In this document: positions 17,310-26,435 of the stretch, one piece after another
Numbering within the stretch: position 1 is the stretch's first letter
Layout: each line of letters starts with the position of its first letter
Origin: Chlamydiota bacterium
GTDB lineage: Bacteria > Chlamydiota > Chlamydiia > Chlamydiales > Parachlamydiaceae
DNA: 58,238 bases
Assembly: GCA_013286645.1 (NCBI GenBank)
Contig: JABDFJ010000007.1
Span: 1 to 58,238, forward strand
Direction of reading: 5' to 3'
The notes under the pieces: model-generated
What the model saw: only the letters and a program-made list of their open reading frames with translations
Databases searched by the model: none
Told to the model about the DNA's origin: nothing
Made by a program: the position numbers and the translations under genes

Positions 17310-18920
17310 TCAGACAGTGCGTTGGATGCTGATGAGGGTGGGGGTGCGTTCGTGGAGAATTTTGCTTAGAGATAGCTTTGTTTTACGCAGAACAGTCTCT
17401 ACAATCTTTTGCGGGTGTAGATGACCACTTTCTAAGAGTGCTTGTTGGAAGATATCTTCGGAAAATTCCTCGTCGTCATTTCCTTCTAGGGAATCAGGAA
17501 TTAAAGAGCCTAGCACTAGGCAGTCATTTTTTTCCCAAGGAACCGATACTTCAGAAAATTCAATATCGCTGTCGATGCCAATAGCTAAATTGGTGGTGTC
17601 GATTTTGGTGATACTTTTAGTACCTGCAGGTAGATGCCAAAGAGTGCCATAACCGCAAGAGAGGAAGTGGAGTTTATTTTCTTTAGGCGAAAGGCGAATG
17701 TAACTCAACGCAAACACTTGATCGACCTTATCGTTAATTAACAGCTTATTAAGCATAGTGGCTAATTCGATAGGTTGATTTGTTAGGTTTCTTAGGGCAT
17801 GCACCATGCCTCTTAGCAAGGTGGTATAAATCACTCCTTCGGCGCCTTTGGCTGAAGATTCTCCCATGATGATGCCATAGGTGCCATCTGGAAAAGAGAA
17901 GAAATCGTAATAAATGCCATAAGTATTCAGTCCTTTAGGACTCACTAAACCAATCTCAAGGCCTTCCCAAGTGGGTGGTTGTTGTGGGGCTAGGGTGTCT
18001 TGTGCGTTGCGGAGGTGTTCGAGGATTTCGCTTAGTTGATCACCGACACGGTTTTCTTTTTGTAGGTTTGTTGAGTTTAAATAAGCAGAGACATCGGTGA
18101 TGAAGTCCACAATATCTTGATAGCGATCTGTCGGATTGGGTTGAAGAGATTTATTGAGGATTTTCTGTAATCCCTTAGGCATAAGTGAGAGATGGATTTG
18201 TCCGTGAGACAGTTTTCCTAAGACTAATTCGTAAGCGATGATCCCTAAGGAGTAGATATCGGAGGGGTATGAGACTGATTCCGGGTTTTCTCGTTGTTCT
18301 GGGCTCATGTAGATGGGGGTGCCGATGAGGCGCTGTTTTCCTGGGGCGCCGCTAGCGGTTTTTTCGGTGAGTAGTTGAGCGATGCCGAAGTCGATAACTT
18401 TTACTTGGCCAGTTTCTGTGATGAGAATATTTTCTGGTTTTAGATCGCGATGGATGACGCCATGCGTGTGTAGGTGGCATAGAGCATAGGCAATGTCGAT
18501 GATGATTTCTAAAGCTTTCTTAAAAGAGATTGGACTCTGTAGGAGGGCTTGTCTTAAGGATATGCCTTGTATGTATTCCATAGCGATATATAAGCCACCT
18601 TCCCATTCACCGTGGCCATAGAGCTTGACGATATTGGGATGATCGCTCATGGCTATGATTTCGGCTTCAGTGAGAAAGCGTTCTACTACATCTGGGTGAG
18701 AGAGAAAGCGGGGGAGTAGGGCTTTGATGGTGGTTGGTTCTTGAGTTTCTGGGTGCAGGCCTAGATAGAGGATGCTCATGCCCCCTTTTTCTAGAAGACT
18801 CTCGATTTTATAGGGACCGATCATTTTGGGGATGGAGGGAGAGGGCGTGGGAGTGCTTTTAAGGTCTTGAGGTATACCTATTTGTGTGAGTTGTTTATGA
18901 AAATCTGTATCGTCGGGCAT
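17310..18920 (-). CDS. pkn5: Pkn5-like Ser/Thr kinase fused to SpoIIE-like phosphatase domain
   Basis: 536 residues. Residues ~34-295 are a Hanks-type kinase: K66 (TTIKAL), HRDLKPEN at 157-164, DFG at 177-179, SPE at 206-208 in place of APE. All core catalytic residues are present. Residues ~325-480 resemble PP2C/SpoIIE phosphatases: YYDFFSFPDGTYGIIM then GESSAKGAEGV, equivalent to GGDYYDFxxL and GDVSGKG. The metal-binding Asp of GDVSGKG is Glu here and the GGD is TYG, so the phosphatase part looks degenerate. In Chlamydia, Pkn5 (CT673) sits at the same place between sctQ and sctC and is a type III effector candidate. Start ATG at 18920 with GGAG 10 bases upstream. Confidence 0.9.
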   Translation of the reverse strand: MPDDTDFHKQLTQIGIPQDLKSTPTPSPSIPKMIGPYKIESLLEKGGMSILYLGLHPETQEPTTIKALLPRFLSHPDVVERFLTEAEIIAMSDHPNIVKLYGHGEWEGGLYIAMEYIQGISLRQALLQSPISFKKALEIIIDIAYALCHLHTHGVIHRDLKPENILITETGQVKVIDFGIAQLLTEKTASGAPGKQRLIGTPIYMSPEQRENPESVSYPSDIYSLGIIAYELVLGKLSHGQIHLSLMPKGLQKILNKSLQPNPTDRYQDIVDFITDVSAYLNSTNLQKENRVGDQLSEILEHLRNAQDTLAPQQPPTWEGLEIGLVSPKGLNTYGIYYDFFSFPDGTYGIIMGESSAKGAEGVIYTTLLRGMVHALRNLTNQPIELATMLNKLLINDKVDQVFALSYIRLSPKENKLHFLSCGYGTLWHLPAGTKSITKIDTTNLAIGIDSDIEFSEVSVPWEKNDCLVLGSLIPDSLEGNDDEEFSEDIFQQALLESGHLHPQKIVETVLRKTKLSLSKILHERTPTLISIQRTV

Positions 18921-19020
18921 TCTTGAAGGACTCCTTTAGGAGTTGTACGGTAGTATACCACACACGGGTAGCATTAAGAGGGTGACAAAAATCTCGATCG
19001 AAAGCTTTGCTGTCAGCCTC

Positions 19021-20376
19021 TTAAGAAAGTTCTAGTATTCTTACACCAAGAGCTTCTCCGATGCGTAGAAGTTCGCCGCGAGCGATGCGTTTGCCATTTA
19101 CAACTAAATCGACACCAGATTCTGGGTGGATATCTAATTCGAGGAGATTTCCCGGTTGGAGCTCGAGGAGTTTTTTTATAGACATTTGTACCCGACCAAG
19201 TTCAATGATAACGGGGAGAGGAATCTCTTCGACGGTTAAGACAGGGCTGGAAGTTTTGATAGGTTCATGTTGCGGTTGAGTATCAGTGGGATGGCTCTCT
19301 GTTTCCTGTGTGGTATGTTCGCCGGAATGTTCATCAGCGTGAGGATCGGTGGTTGTTTCGCCTGTGAGGTGGTCGTCTAGGCCGAGATCGCTATCGCTTA
19401 AGTCGTCTAGATCGAAATCGGAATCGTCATGTTCATCTGTGTGATGATCTGCGGTGTGATCATCGTCATCGAGCAATTCATCATCTTTATTATTAGAATC
19501 ATTCATAGCTGCATCTGCCTCGTGGTACAGAGGGTGTTCGAGAATTTTAAGGCTGCCTTGTTTTAGGCGAGCGCGAAAACAAGCGATGCCATTGATGACG
19601 AGCATCACGCGTCCTTTGTCTTCATCTGGATCAAGAGAACAATTGTCGAGAAAGAGAAAGTCGCCTGTCTTAATTTTATTCCATTCGGCAAGGGTAAGGT
19701 TAACGCGTCCAGCTTCGAGATGGACCATGACATCAAGGGTATCGGCCATGGGGGAGGCGAGTAAGCTGTAGGGTTGGGGTAAGTAGCGCTTTTTCCAGGC
19801 GGAGCGGAATTCTGGCGATAGGAAAATACGTCCATGGAAAGTTGTTTGTTGGATATTTATGGTGATATCCATACAAAGGCAATGTTCGTTGGGTAATTCT
19901 TCCTTATTAGCTAAACTTGGAGATAGCTTTTTATCACTATTCACTAATTCAAAAGCGTTAAGAGCTTCCATGGCGATGAAGCGATAAAAGGCGTGTAGGA
20001 AATCTTGATCGAGTTCTTCATGCATCGGAAGGGGCTGCTTGGCAAGCAGCAAGAGCATTAGTTGCTTAATCGTCTGTTCTGGCATTGCCCACCAGATTTT
20101 TCCTGGGATAGGAGCAATTTCAATGCATTGTCCAAGGAGGTGTTCGCCGAGGCCATTGAACAGTTCTTCTTTGGCACGCCATTGCCATTCGCTGTGCTCG
20201 CAGGTGCAGGTTTCTAACTGCAGTGTTTGGGATAATTGTGAGGCGAAATCATGCCAAGAAAAATCGGGGGTTAGGCCAAGTAAAGGTTTGTCATCTTGGT
20301 GGAAGAGATCACCTGGAATTTGTCTGATCCAAGCTAAGGGGCGGGTGATAGGTTGTTCTTCTGCTTGTGTGCTCAC
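19021..20376 (-). CDS. sctQ: Type III secretion C-ring protein SctQ (CdsQ)
   Basis: 451 residues. SctQ forms the cytoplasmic sorting platform that presents chaperone-effector complexes to the ATPase. The last ~70 residues form a SpoA/FliN domain (IPLPVIIELGRVQMSIKKLL, LVVNGKRIARGELLRIGEAL). A second, weaker SpoA-like region lies before the linker (MVHLEAGRVNLTLAEWNKIK). Between them residues 291-376 are an Asp/Glu/His/Thr-rich linker, making the protein about 80 residues longer than Chlamydia CdsQ (373). Start is GTG at 20376; the Shine-Dalgarno is weak. M291 at 19506 is a possible internal start giving a 161-residue C-terminal form. Same gene order as CT672-CT674. Confidence 0.93.
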   Translation of the reverse strand: MSTQAEEQPITRPLAWIRQIPGDLFHQDDKPLLGLTPDFSWHDFASQLSQTLQLETCTCEHSEWQWRAKEELFNGLGEHLLGQCIEIAPIPGKIWWAMPEQTIKQLMLLLLAKQPLPMHEELDQDFLHAFYRFIAMEALNAFELVNSDKKLSPSLANKEELPNEHCLCMDITINIQQTTFHGRIFLSPEFRSAWKKRYLPQPYSLLASPMADTLDVMVHLEAGRVNLTLAEWNKIKTGDFLFLDNCSLDPDEDKGRVMLVINGIACFRARLKQGSLKILEHPLYHEADAAMNDSNNKDDELLDDDDHTADHHTDEHDDSDFDLDDLSDSDLGLDDHLTGETTTDPHADEHSGEHTTQETESHPTDTQPQHEPIKTSSPVLTVEEIPLPVIIELGRVQMSIKKLLELQPGNLLELDIHPESGVDLVVNGKRIARGELLRIGEALGVRILELS

Positions 20377-20448
20377 GGTCTTGCTGGGTTAATTTCAATG
20401 TTTAGTGTTTTTATATCACACAAAAAAGAAATGATAAAGGCAAAAAGA

Positions 20449-20738
20449 GGGTCATCCCAAATTAGAGTACTGCACTTTTTGAACGCGAAGGTCGCGAAGC
20501 AAGCGAAGGCAACGCGAAGATTTTTCGTACATGTTCAGACAATGGCGTCAACTTAAAGAAATTTTTATTAAGAAGACGCTTGGACATGGACGAACTGGAC
20601 GAATTGGACGAATTGGACTACCTGGACAGAATCGGAATGAGTTGTCCAGTTCGTCCAGGTAGTCCAATTCGTCCAGTTCGTCCATGTCCAATTGAAGATA
20701 GAGTAGCCCCAATTTTTACTCTAATTTGTGATGAACCC
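20449..20738. repeat. Family B element, copy B3, with nested family A palindrome
   Basis: 290 bp. Left end GGGTCATCCCAAATTAGAGT; right end, inverted, GGGTTCATCACAAATTAGAGT. Directly outside both ends is the same 7-mer AAAAAGA (20442-20448 and 20739-20745), a possible target-site duplication. The left end carries the CGCGAAG block; the right part is shortened. A family A palindrome lies inside at 20578-20694. The right end overlaps the presumed promoter area of nfo. Confidence 0.85.
20578..20694. repeat. Family A palindrome, copy A2 (inside B3)
   Basis: Same 9-base units as A1 (TGGACGAAC, TGGACGAAT, TGGACTACC). The left arm has one more GAATTGGAC unit than the right arm, so pairing slips by a unit; this is expected of tandem-unit expansion. 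Ends TTGGACATGG and CCATGTCCAATTG match A1 and A3. Confidence 0.88.
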
Positions 20739-20838
20739 AAAAAGATATCTAAATTATGAGACTTTTTCATTTTCCGCTTTTCTCTTTTGTTCGATGATTT
20801 TAGTATGTAGGGGTTTTGTATATAAACGGGAATGCAAC

Positions 20839-21699
20839 ATGACGAAGATGAAATCGCAGGAGCTGTTGATAGGCGCACATACATCGGCGGCGGGTGGTGC
20901 TTACAAGGCGCTGCTTGAAGGGCAACGTATCGGAGCGACGACAATCCAATTATTTACCGCTAACCAGAAACGTTGGCATAGTAAACCCTTAGAGCAAGAG
21001 GCCATCGAGCAATGGCATGAGACGTTAGCTGAGACGGGGATGCAGAAAATCATGAGTCATGACAGCTATTTGATTAATCTCGGATCGCCCAGTGAGGAAA
21101 ACACAGCGAAGAGCAGAGAAGCTTTCAAAGACGAAATTACGCGCTGCCAGCAACTGGGGATAGCTTTTTTAAATTTTCATCCAGGAGCAGCTTTAGAAAG
21201 CTCTGTGGAAGAATGTTTAGATCGCATTGTCGATAGTTTAGTTATATTCGAAGATCAAATAGCGAAAGGTTCCACACGTTTATTACTTGAAGCTACGGCA
21301 GGACAAGGGTCCGCTGTGGGCAATCGCTTTGAGCATTTGGCATACATTATTGAGAAGCTGCATCATCGTCTGCCGATTGGCGTTTGCATCGATACCTGTC
21401 ATATTTTTGTGGCTGGCTATGATTTGCGCACCGCCGAAGCTTGTGATGCAACTTTAAAAGAATTCGATCGTGTGGTTGGCTTGAAGCATTTATATGCATT
21501 TCACTTAAATGATTCTGTTAAAGGGTTGGCATCGCGCGTAGATCGACACGCGAATCTGGGGGAAGGGCAGATCGGGCTTGAATGTTTTCGTTACCTGATG
21601 CTCGACCCTCGTACGCGCGAAATTCCTAAATATCTTGAAACCCCAGAAGGGCCAGCCCGTTGGGAAAAAGAGATCAGCATATTACGTGATTTTAAATAA
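20839..21699 (+). CDS. nfo: Endonuclease IV (AP endonuclease)
   Basis: 286 residues, the usual family length (E. coli 285). It cuts the backbone 5' to abasic sites in base-excision repair, using three zinc ions. Motifs: GAHTSAAGG at the N-terminus, [43 protein letters not shown] and [10 protein letters not shown] followed by DRHANLGEG; these hold the His, Glu and Asp zinc ligands. I place the start at ATG 20839, since the longer frame upstream reads into the right end of repeat B3. asnS follows after 14 bases, probably in one transcript. The DNA glycosylase tag is 3 kb away and could act in the same pathway. Confidence 0.95.
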   Translation: MTKMKSQELLIGAHTSAAGGAYKALLEGQRIGATTIQLFTANQKRWHSKPLEQEAIEQWHETLAETGMQKIMSHDSYLINLGSPSEENTAKSREAFKDEITRCQQLGIAFLNFHPGAALESSVEECLDRIVDSLVIFEDQIAKGSTRLLLEATAGQGSAVGNRFEHLAYIIEKLHHRLPIGVCIDTCHIFVAGYDLRTAEACDATLKEFDRVVGLKHLYAFHLNDSVKGLASRVDRHANLGEGQIGLECFRYLMLDPRTREIPKYLETPEGPARWEKEISILRDFK

Positions 21700-21713
21700 C
21701 GGAGACAATAAAC

Positions 21714-23117
21714 ATGCGCTTGCGAATTAAAGAATTGAAGCAACAAGATCCCAAGCAGCCCTCGTTGGTTGGACAAGAAGTCACTATCAAAGGTTGGGTA
21801 AGAACTGTACGCAATCAAAAGACATTTACCTTTATAGAAGTCAATGATGGTTCTACGCTCTCGAACTTTCAAGTCGTGGCTAATGCAGATTTACCAGGAT
21901 ATGACAAGATTATGCCTCTGTTGTCTACAGGTGTTTCTGTTGCTATCAAAGGCAAAGTCGTGGAAAGTCCAGGGCAAAATCAATCTCTTGAAATGCATGC
22001 CCAAGAAGTGACGGTTGTCGGGGCTTGTGATCCGGAAGTGTATCCTTTGCAGAAAAAGCGCCATTCTTTTGAGTTCTTGCGCACGATCGCCCATTTGCGC
22101 CCACGCACAAATACCATTGGTGCTGTATCACGTGTGCGCAGTGCCGCGGCTTTTGCCACGCATCGCTATTTTCAGGAAAAGGGATTTTTATACCTCAACA
22201 CGCCCATTATTACTGGTGCAGACTGTGAAGGGGCTGGAGAGATGTTTAGGGTGACGACATTGGACTTAGAAAAGCCGCCTCGTTTGCCAGAAGGTAAAGT
22301 GGATTATTCGAAGGATTTTTTTGGTAAACCGAGCTTTTTAACGGTCTCAGGGCAGTTGAACGGAGAGATTTACGCCCAAGCGCTTTCCGATATATATACC
22401 TTTGGTCCTACATTTAGAGCCGAGAATTCGAACACTTCCCGTCATTTGGCGGAATTTTGGATGATAGAGCCTGAGATGGCATTTGCAGATTTAACAGACA
22501 ACATGGATTGTGCTGAAGGGTATCTCAAGTATGTACTTAGGTATGTTTTGGAACATTGTCAGGAAGATTTGCAGTTCTTTGATAAATTTGTATCAGAAGG
22601 CTTGATCGAGCGGCTCCAGAAAGTTGCAGACACCCCTTTTGAACGTGCCACATATACCTACGCAGTGCGTATCTTGGAAAAGTCGGGGAAAACTTTCGAG
22701 TTTCCAGTTAAGTGGGGGGTTGATTTACAATCGGAGCATGAACGCTATTTAGCAGAAGAGTATTTCAATAAGCCTGTCATCATCACGGATTATCCGCAGA
22801 ACATTAAAGCATTTTATATGCGCGCCAATGAAGACGATAAAACAGTGGCGGCAATGGATATTTTGGTCCCTAAAATTGGCGAAATTGTGGGTGGTAGTCA
22901 GCGTGAAGAACGGTATGATCGTTTGGTAGAGAAAATTAAGGCGAATAACCTTTCCGTTGAGGATTATTGGTGGTATTTGGAATTGCGTAAGTATGGCTCT
23001 GTGCCACATGCAGGCTTTGGCGTGGGCTTTGAGCGGTTGATTCAATTTATTACGGGCATGGAAAACATTCGGGATGTGATTCCATTCCCCCGTTTTTCTG
23101 GCAAAGCAGATTTTTAA
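21714..23117 (+). CDS. asnS: Asparaginyl-tRNA synthetase
   Basis: 467 residues, as E. coli AsnRS. Charges tRNA-Asn with asparagine. N-terminal OB-fold anticodon-binding domain ([20 protein letters not shown]), then a class II catalytic core: motif 2 [21 protein letters not shown] and motif 3 [15 protein letters not shown] followed by [11 protein letters not shown] plus NTSRHLAEF distinguishes AsnRS from AspRS. Start ATG at 21714, GGAGA 8-10 bases upstream. C. trachomatis lacks this gene and makes Asn-tRNA by amidotransfer, so its presence supports an environmental chlamydial lineage. Confidence 0.97.
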   Translation: MRLRIKELKQQDPKQPSLVGQEVTIKGWVRTVRNQKTFTFIEVNDGSTLSNFQVVANADLPGYDKIMPLLSTGVSVAIKGKVVESPGQNQSLEMHAQEVTVVGACDPEVYPLQKKRHSFEFLRTIAHLRPRTNTIGAVSRVRSAAAFATHRYFQEKGFLYLNTPIITGADCEGAGEMFRVTTLDLEKPPRLPEGKVDYSKDFFGKPSFLTVSGQLNGEIYAQALSDIYTFGPTFRAENSNTSRHLAEFWMIEPEMAFADLTDNMDCAEGYLKYVLRYVLEHCQEDLQFFDKFVSEGLIERLQKVADTPFERATYTYAVRILEKSGKTFEFPVKWGVDLQSEHERYLAEEYFNKPVIITDYPQNIKAFYMRANEDDKTVAAMDILVPKIGEIVGGSQREERYDRLVEKIKANNLSVEDYWWYLELRKYGSVPHAGFGVGFERLIQFITGMENIRDVIPFPRFSGKADF

Positions 23118-23190
23118 ATCTGTTTTGTGTAGAAAGATTTATCTGATAGGTTGTAAATAAAAAAAAGAATTGAGTGAGGATCTATTTAAT

Positions 23191-23820
23191 ATGAAGAAAG
23201 TGATGGCAGTTTTTTTTGTTTTGGCGACTCTTTTTCACGCTATGCCAATGAAGGCAGGGTGTGGCGAATGGAGTGAGTGTGATTGCTGTGAGGATTATTT
23301 TCTCGACTTTCGCTATGCCGCTTTCTTTCCACTCTCTTCTACCGTAAGAAAAGTTTACGACAATGCGTTTCCTGATATCGAATTGGAGGTAGCCACAAAC
23401 CTCACAGACTATTGTCGTGCATGGTTCAACGCTGGCTACATATGGAATGAAGGAGCCTCGAGCCTTGGCAATAAAACAACTTTAAGCATGGTGCCTTTGA
23501 GCTTAGGCTTAATGTTTGTGTTGCCTGCTACTTGTGATATTGACGTGTATTTGGGTATGGGGCCTTCATTTACCTTTTTGCGTATTGAAGACGATTCCCA
23601 TTATGTGAGAAGACATGTGCGCAAAAATGGCTTTGGTGGTGCCATCAAAACAGGTTTTTACTACCATCTAGACGAGAATTTTTACTTTGAAGGTTTTCTG
23701 GATTATTTCTTGCAGCCTTATCATTTTGGTAAAGACCGTTCTAAAAAGCATTATGTTGAGCGTCACGATCTGACGATGGATGGCATCAAATTGGGTTTTG
23801 GAGCTGGTGTAACCTTCTGA
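23191..23820 (+). CDS. Outer-membrane beta-barrel protein with N-terminal Cys cluster
   Basis: 209 residues. Signal peptide MKKVMAVFFVLATLFHAMPMKA, then a short Cys cluster C24, C30, C32, C33. The rest has alternating hydrophobic/polar strands with aromatic girdle residues and ends in GFGAGVTF, the C-terminal Phe that BAM substrates carry. About eight strands fit the length (OmpW/OmpX-like). The Cys cluster suggests disulfide cross-linking into the chlamydial outer-membrane complex. Start ATG at 23191, with AGGA 12 bases upstream. I do not recognise a specific family. Confidence 0.7.
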   Translation: MKKVMAVFFVLATLFHAMPMKAGCGEWSECDCCEDYFLDFRYAAFFPLSSTVRKVYDNAFPDIELEVATNLTDYCRAWFNAGYIWNEGASSLGNKTTLSMVPLSLGLMFVLPATCDIDVYLGMGPSFTFLRIEDDSHYVRRHVRKNGFGGAIKTGFYYHLDENFYFEGFLDYFLQPYHFGKDRSKKHYVERHDLTMDGIKLGFGAGVTF

Positions 23821-23896
23821 GGGCACCACTAGATCAAGCGGGCTTTGTAATAGATAAGTAGGTCGATATTGCTATCTGGTACGAGTTAAAGGGAAT

Positions 23897-24009
23897 ATTC
23901 AACACGAAGACACTAAGGCACTAAGACGCAAAGATAAAACTATGGAATTTGATGTAAAAGCTTATTTGCTAGCTTTGTGCCTTCGTGTCTTGGTGTCTTT
24001 GTGTTGAAT
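23897..24009. repeat. Family D palindrome
   Basis: Arms ATTCAACACGAAGACACTAAGG... and, inverted, ATTCAACACAAAGACACCAAGA..., each ~37 bases of 8-base units (CACGAAGA, CACTAAGG, CGCAAAG). It lies between two convergent genes and ends 20 bases from the stop of the PfpI-like gene. No T-run follows, so it is not an ordinary terminator. Confidence 0.85.
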
Positions 24010-24028
24010 TTTGAATCGATCTTTATGG

Positions 24029-24595
24029 TTATGATCTTTTCTTTGTAGATAGGTATTCTTTAAATAGTTCAAGCATAGCTTGATTAAAAGCGGGTGTGTC
24101 GGAGCGCTTGCGGCCTGTTAGCAGCAAACCATCGCGCACCACCTCTTGATCTACCCATTTTCCCCCTGCATTGACCAGATCGATCTCAATGCCAGGATGG
24201 GATGTTAGCGTTTTGCCTTGCACAAAACCTGTACCGATAAGCAATTGTTGCCCATGGCAAATGGAAGCAATCGGTTTGTCTTTGAAGCCTTCAATAAAGG
24301 TGCTTGCGTTTTCTGCTAGGCGGATATCATCGATGAACATACCTCCTGGAATGACAAGCGCATCAAAATCTTCGGCTCGCGCATCCTTCAGGGGGATATC
24401 TACTATAAATTCATCCCTCTTATGAAGCGCATAGCAATCCCATGCTTGCACTTTGCCTTCATCAGGCGAGACGATTTGGACGATGGCACCTGCGGCTTCC
24501 AGGGCTTTTTTTGGTTCTTCCATCTCAATTTGCTCTACCCCTACGGCTGCTATAAGGGCGACTTTGAGGCCATATAAAAATGTGGATATGGACAT
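24029..24595 (-). CDS. DJ-1/PfpI-family protein
   Basis: 188 residues. The nucleophile elbow is IASICHGQQLL with C113 and H114, the Cys-His pair of PfpI/YhbO-type proteins; E in the VIPGG-adjacent region completes the family pattern. Members act as protein deglycases, glyoxalases or stress chaperones; which of these applies here is not decidable. VIPGGMF precedes the elbow as in the family. Start ATG at 24595, AAAGGA upstream. It runs in the same direction as tag and the DedA gene and may share a transcript. Confidence 0.9.
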   Translation of the reverse strand: MSISTFLYGLKVALIAAVGVEQIEMEEPKKALEAAGAIVQIVSPDEGKVQAWDCYALHKRDEFIVDIPLKDARAEDFDALVIPGGMFIDDIRLAENASTFIEGFKDKPIASICHGQQLLIGTGFVQGKTLTSHPGIEIDLVNAGGKWVDQEVVRDGLLLTGRKRSDTPAFNQAMLELFKEYLSTKKRS

Positions 24596-24627
24596 TGATT
24601 TTCCTTTTTTTTAGTGGGAATTATTGC

Positions 24628-25242
24628 TTATTTAGCTTGGAGTTGGTGATAGCGAAAGCAATCAACTAAATGGTCGTTGACGAGGCCTGTGGCTTGCATA
24701 TGGGCATACATCACTGTTGGTCCAACGAAGGTAAATCCTCTTTTTTTGAGGTCTTTACTTAATGCTTCAGATTCTTTGGTTTTGGGTGGTAGTTCTTTGA
24801 GGGATTTCCATTGATTTTGGATCGTCCTCCCTTGGACAAATTGCCAGATGTAATTGTCGAAGCTGCCAAATTCTTTTTGGATGGCTAGAAAGCATTTGGC
24901 GTTGTTAACAGCAGATCTCACTTTGAGTTTGTTGCGTATAATTCCTTCGAAGTTAAGGAGTTCGAGGATCTTTTGTTCATCAAAGGTGGCTACTTTCTTG
25001 GGATCGAAGTTGGCGAATGCTTGACGGTACCCGGCGCGGCGTTTCAGGATCGTCAGCCAACTGAGGCCAGCTTGTGCTCCTTCTAGAATAAGAAATTCGA
25101 AATGTTTGTGATCATCATGAGTAGGCACGCCCCATTCCTCATCATGATAGGCTTCATAAAGTTTGTTATTCGGTTCTACCCATGGGCAGCGGGTGCAGGA
25201 AGAATGTGGCGTTTTTTTGGGCATATGACTTTTTGTGCTCAT
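24628..25242 (-). CDS. tag: DNA-3-methyladenine glycosylase I
   Basis: 204 residues (E. coli 187). Removes 3-methyladenine from DNA. The zinc-binding ends are present: N-terminal CPW...YHDEEWG and C-terminal NDHLVDCF. The core reads FEFLILEGAQAGLSWLTILK, where the family has LxLExFQAGLSWxxxLxKR, and IIRNKLKVRSAVNNA. The first 15 residues form a short extension; M7 is an alternative start. It overlaps the DedA gene by 4 bases (ATGA), so it is translationally coupled to it. Confidence 0.95.
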   Translation of the reverse strand: MSTKSHMPKKTPHSSCTRCPWVEPNNKLYEAYHDEEWGVPTHDDHKHFEFLILEGAQAGLSWLTILKRRAGYRQAFANFDPKKVATFDEQKILELLNFEGIIRNKLKVRSAVNNAKCFLAIQKEFGSFDNYIWQFVQGRTIQNQWKSLKELPPKTKESEALSKDLKKRGFTFVGPTVMYAHMQATGLVNDHLVDCFRYHQLQAK

Positions 25243-25844
25243 TTTTTTCGGTAGAGATAGATGAGATATCCGATGACGGCCGCAGTGACAGTAGCTAGGA
25301 TAATCTCTTCTGTCTCAAGTTCGATGTTTTTAAGGGCTGAGAGGCAATAGGAGCCAAAGAAATAGCCGATAGAAAGAAATGTCGATACCCAGATGATGGC
25401 GCCGGTATAGGCATAAATCGCAAACTGTTTGTATTCTAGATTAGTTGTCCCAGCGGATAGGCCGGTAAAGTGGCGCACGCCTGGAATAAAATAGCCAATG
25501 AGCAGCGTCCATTTCCCATAGTGTTCAAACCAAGTATGTGCTTTTTCTAGCCTTTGTTCGGTAAGGCCCACCCAACTCCCATATTTTTGGAGACAATAGA
25601 CACCAGCTGTGCGTCCGAGCAGGTAACTCATACTGATGCCACAGATACTACCTGCATAGGCAGCGAGCATGGTGGACGGGATAGGAAGATTCCCGCTATG
25701 CATGACAATGCCTGTAAAGACCATGAGGGTTTCTTCAGGCACTGGCAAGGCAATGATGCCTATGGCGAGAAGGAAAAATAAAGCCCACCCCCCATATTGG
25801 ATCAGCCAAATTGTAAAGATGTCATTGTTGATTGCGCAGTCCAT
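25239..25844 (-). CDS. DedA/SNARE-associated family membrane protein
   Basis: 201 residues, about five hydrophobic segments. Motifs of DedA proteins: ALPVPEETLMVFTG-like start region (IIALPVPEETLM), SYLLGRTAG, and FEHYGKWTLLIGYFIPGVRH, matching the F.[RH][YH]G....R[FY]xPxxR consensus. DedA proteins move lipid carriers or phospholipids across the inner membrane and affect envelope stress and pH control. Start ATG at 25844 with a weak ribosome site. First gene of a three-gene minus-strand group (DedA, tag, PfpI-like). Confidence 0.88.
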   Translation of the reverse strand: MDCAINNDIFTIWLIQYGGWALFFLLAIGIIALPVPEETLMVFTGIVMHSGNLPIPSTMLAAYAGSICGISMSYLLGRTAGVYCLQKYGSWVGLTEQRLEKAHTWFEHYGKWTLLIGYFIPGVRHFTGLSAGTTNLEYKQFAIYAYTGAIIWVSTFLSIGYFFGSYCLSALKNIELETEEIILATVTAAVIGYLIYLYRKK

Positions 25845-25971
25845 TCGTATCTTGCGGATAAACTTTGTTGAGAACGCTTTGATTTTAAACTTCTCGATGA
25901 TTGCAGGGAATAGGTTTTTTTGCTGGCGGCAACTTTTTTACCGCTGGTGATCTCAAACTGCAAGAAAAATA

Positions 25972-26050
25972 ATCGGACATGGACGAATTGGACTACCTGG
26001 ACGAACTGGACGATAAGGTGAGTGTCGTCCAGTTCGTCCATGTCCAATTG
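25972..26050. repeat. Family A palindrome, copy A3 (short)
   Basis: Ends GGACATGGACGAA and, inverted, CAATTGGACATGG; units GGACGAATT, GGACTACCT, GGACGAACT. Shorter than A1 and A2, with a stem of about 25-30 bases. Lies just upstream of the DedA gene. Confidence 0.85.
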
Positions 26051-26435
26051 AATGGATAGATTTGGTAGTTTTTAAAAATAGTAATTCTAGTGTGATAGAT
26101 TTAATAAATGTGGGTTTGTTTTTGGTTTATTTTGGGTTTATTAAATATTATTTTTATAACTTCGTGTTAAATTAACAACTATCTTTACGCGGAAGTTGCC
26201 TTCTGTGTGTACTTTCGATCTTTCTAGATGATTTTCTTTACAGAATCTTATAAATTAAAAACTATTTGATTTTGATGAATTTTAATGATTTGTCACTTTT
26301 CACTCACGCTGAATACATTAGGCTTTATAGCGCTATGTCAGCGATGATTGAGCATTTCGTGATGAAATCGTTTTTTTAAAGATGTGGATGTTTGTTATGA
26401 CGTAGCCCTACTGTATAGTTGTAAGAGGTTTATCC
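26051..26435. other. AT-rich intergenic region, no gene
   Basis: 385 bases between copy A3 and the inverse-autotransporter-like gene. Strongly A/T-rich with many T-runs and no coding frame of note. It should hold the promoter of the downstream gene. A TTGTTA (26392) to TATAGT (26414) pair with 16-base spacing is visible, but would begin transcription at the ribosome site of that gene, so I do not call it. Confidence 0.5.

Noticed and set aside
26392-26419. Promoter TTGTTA-N16-TATAGT for the barrel gene
   Set aside because: Would place the transcript start on the Shine-Dalgarno at 26422-26427; kept only as a note.
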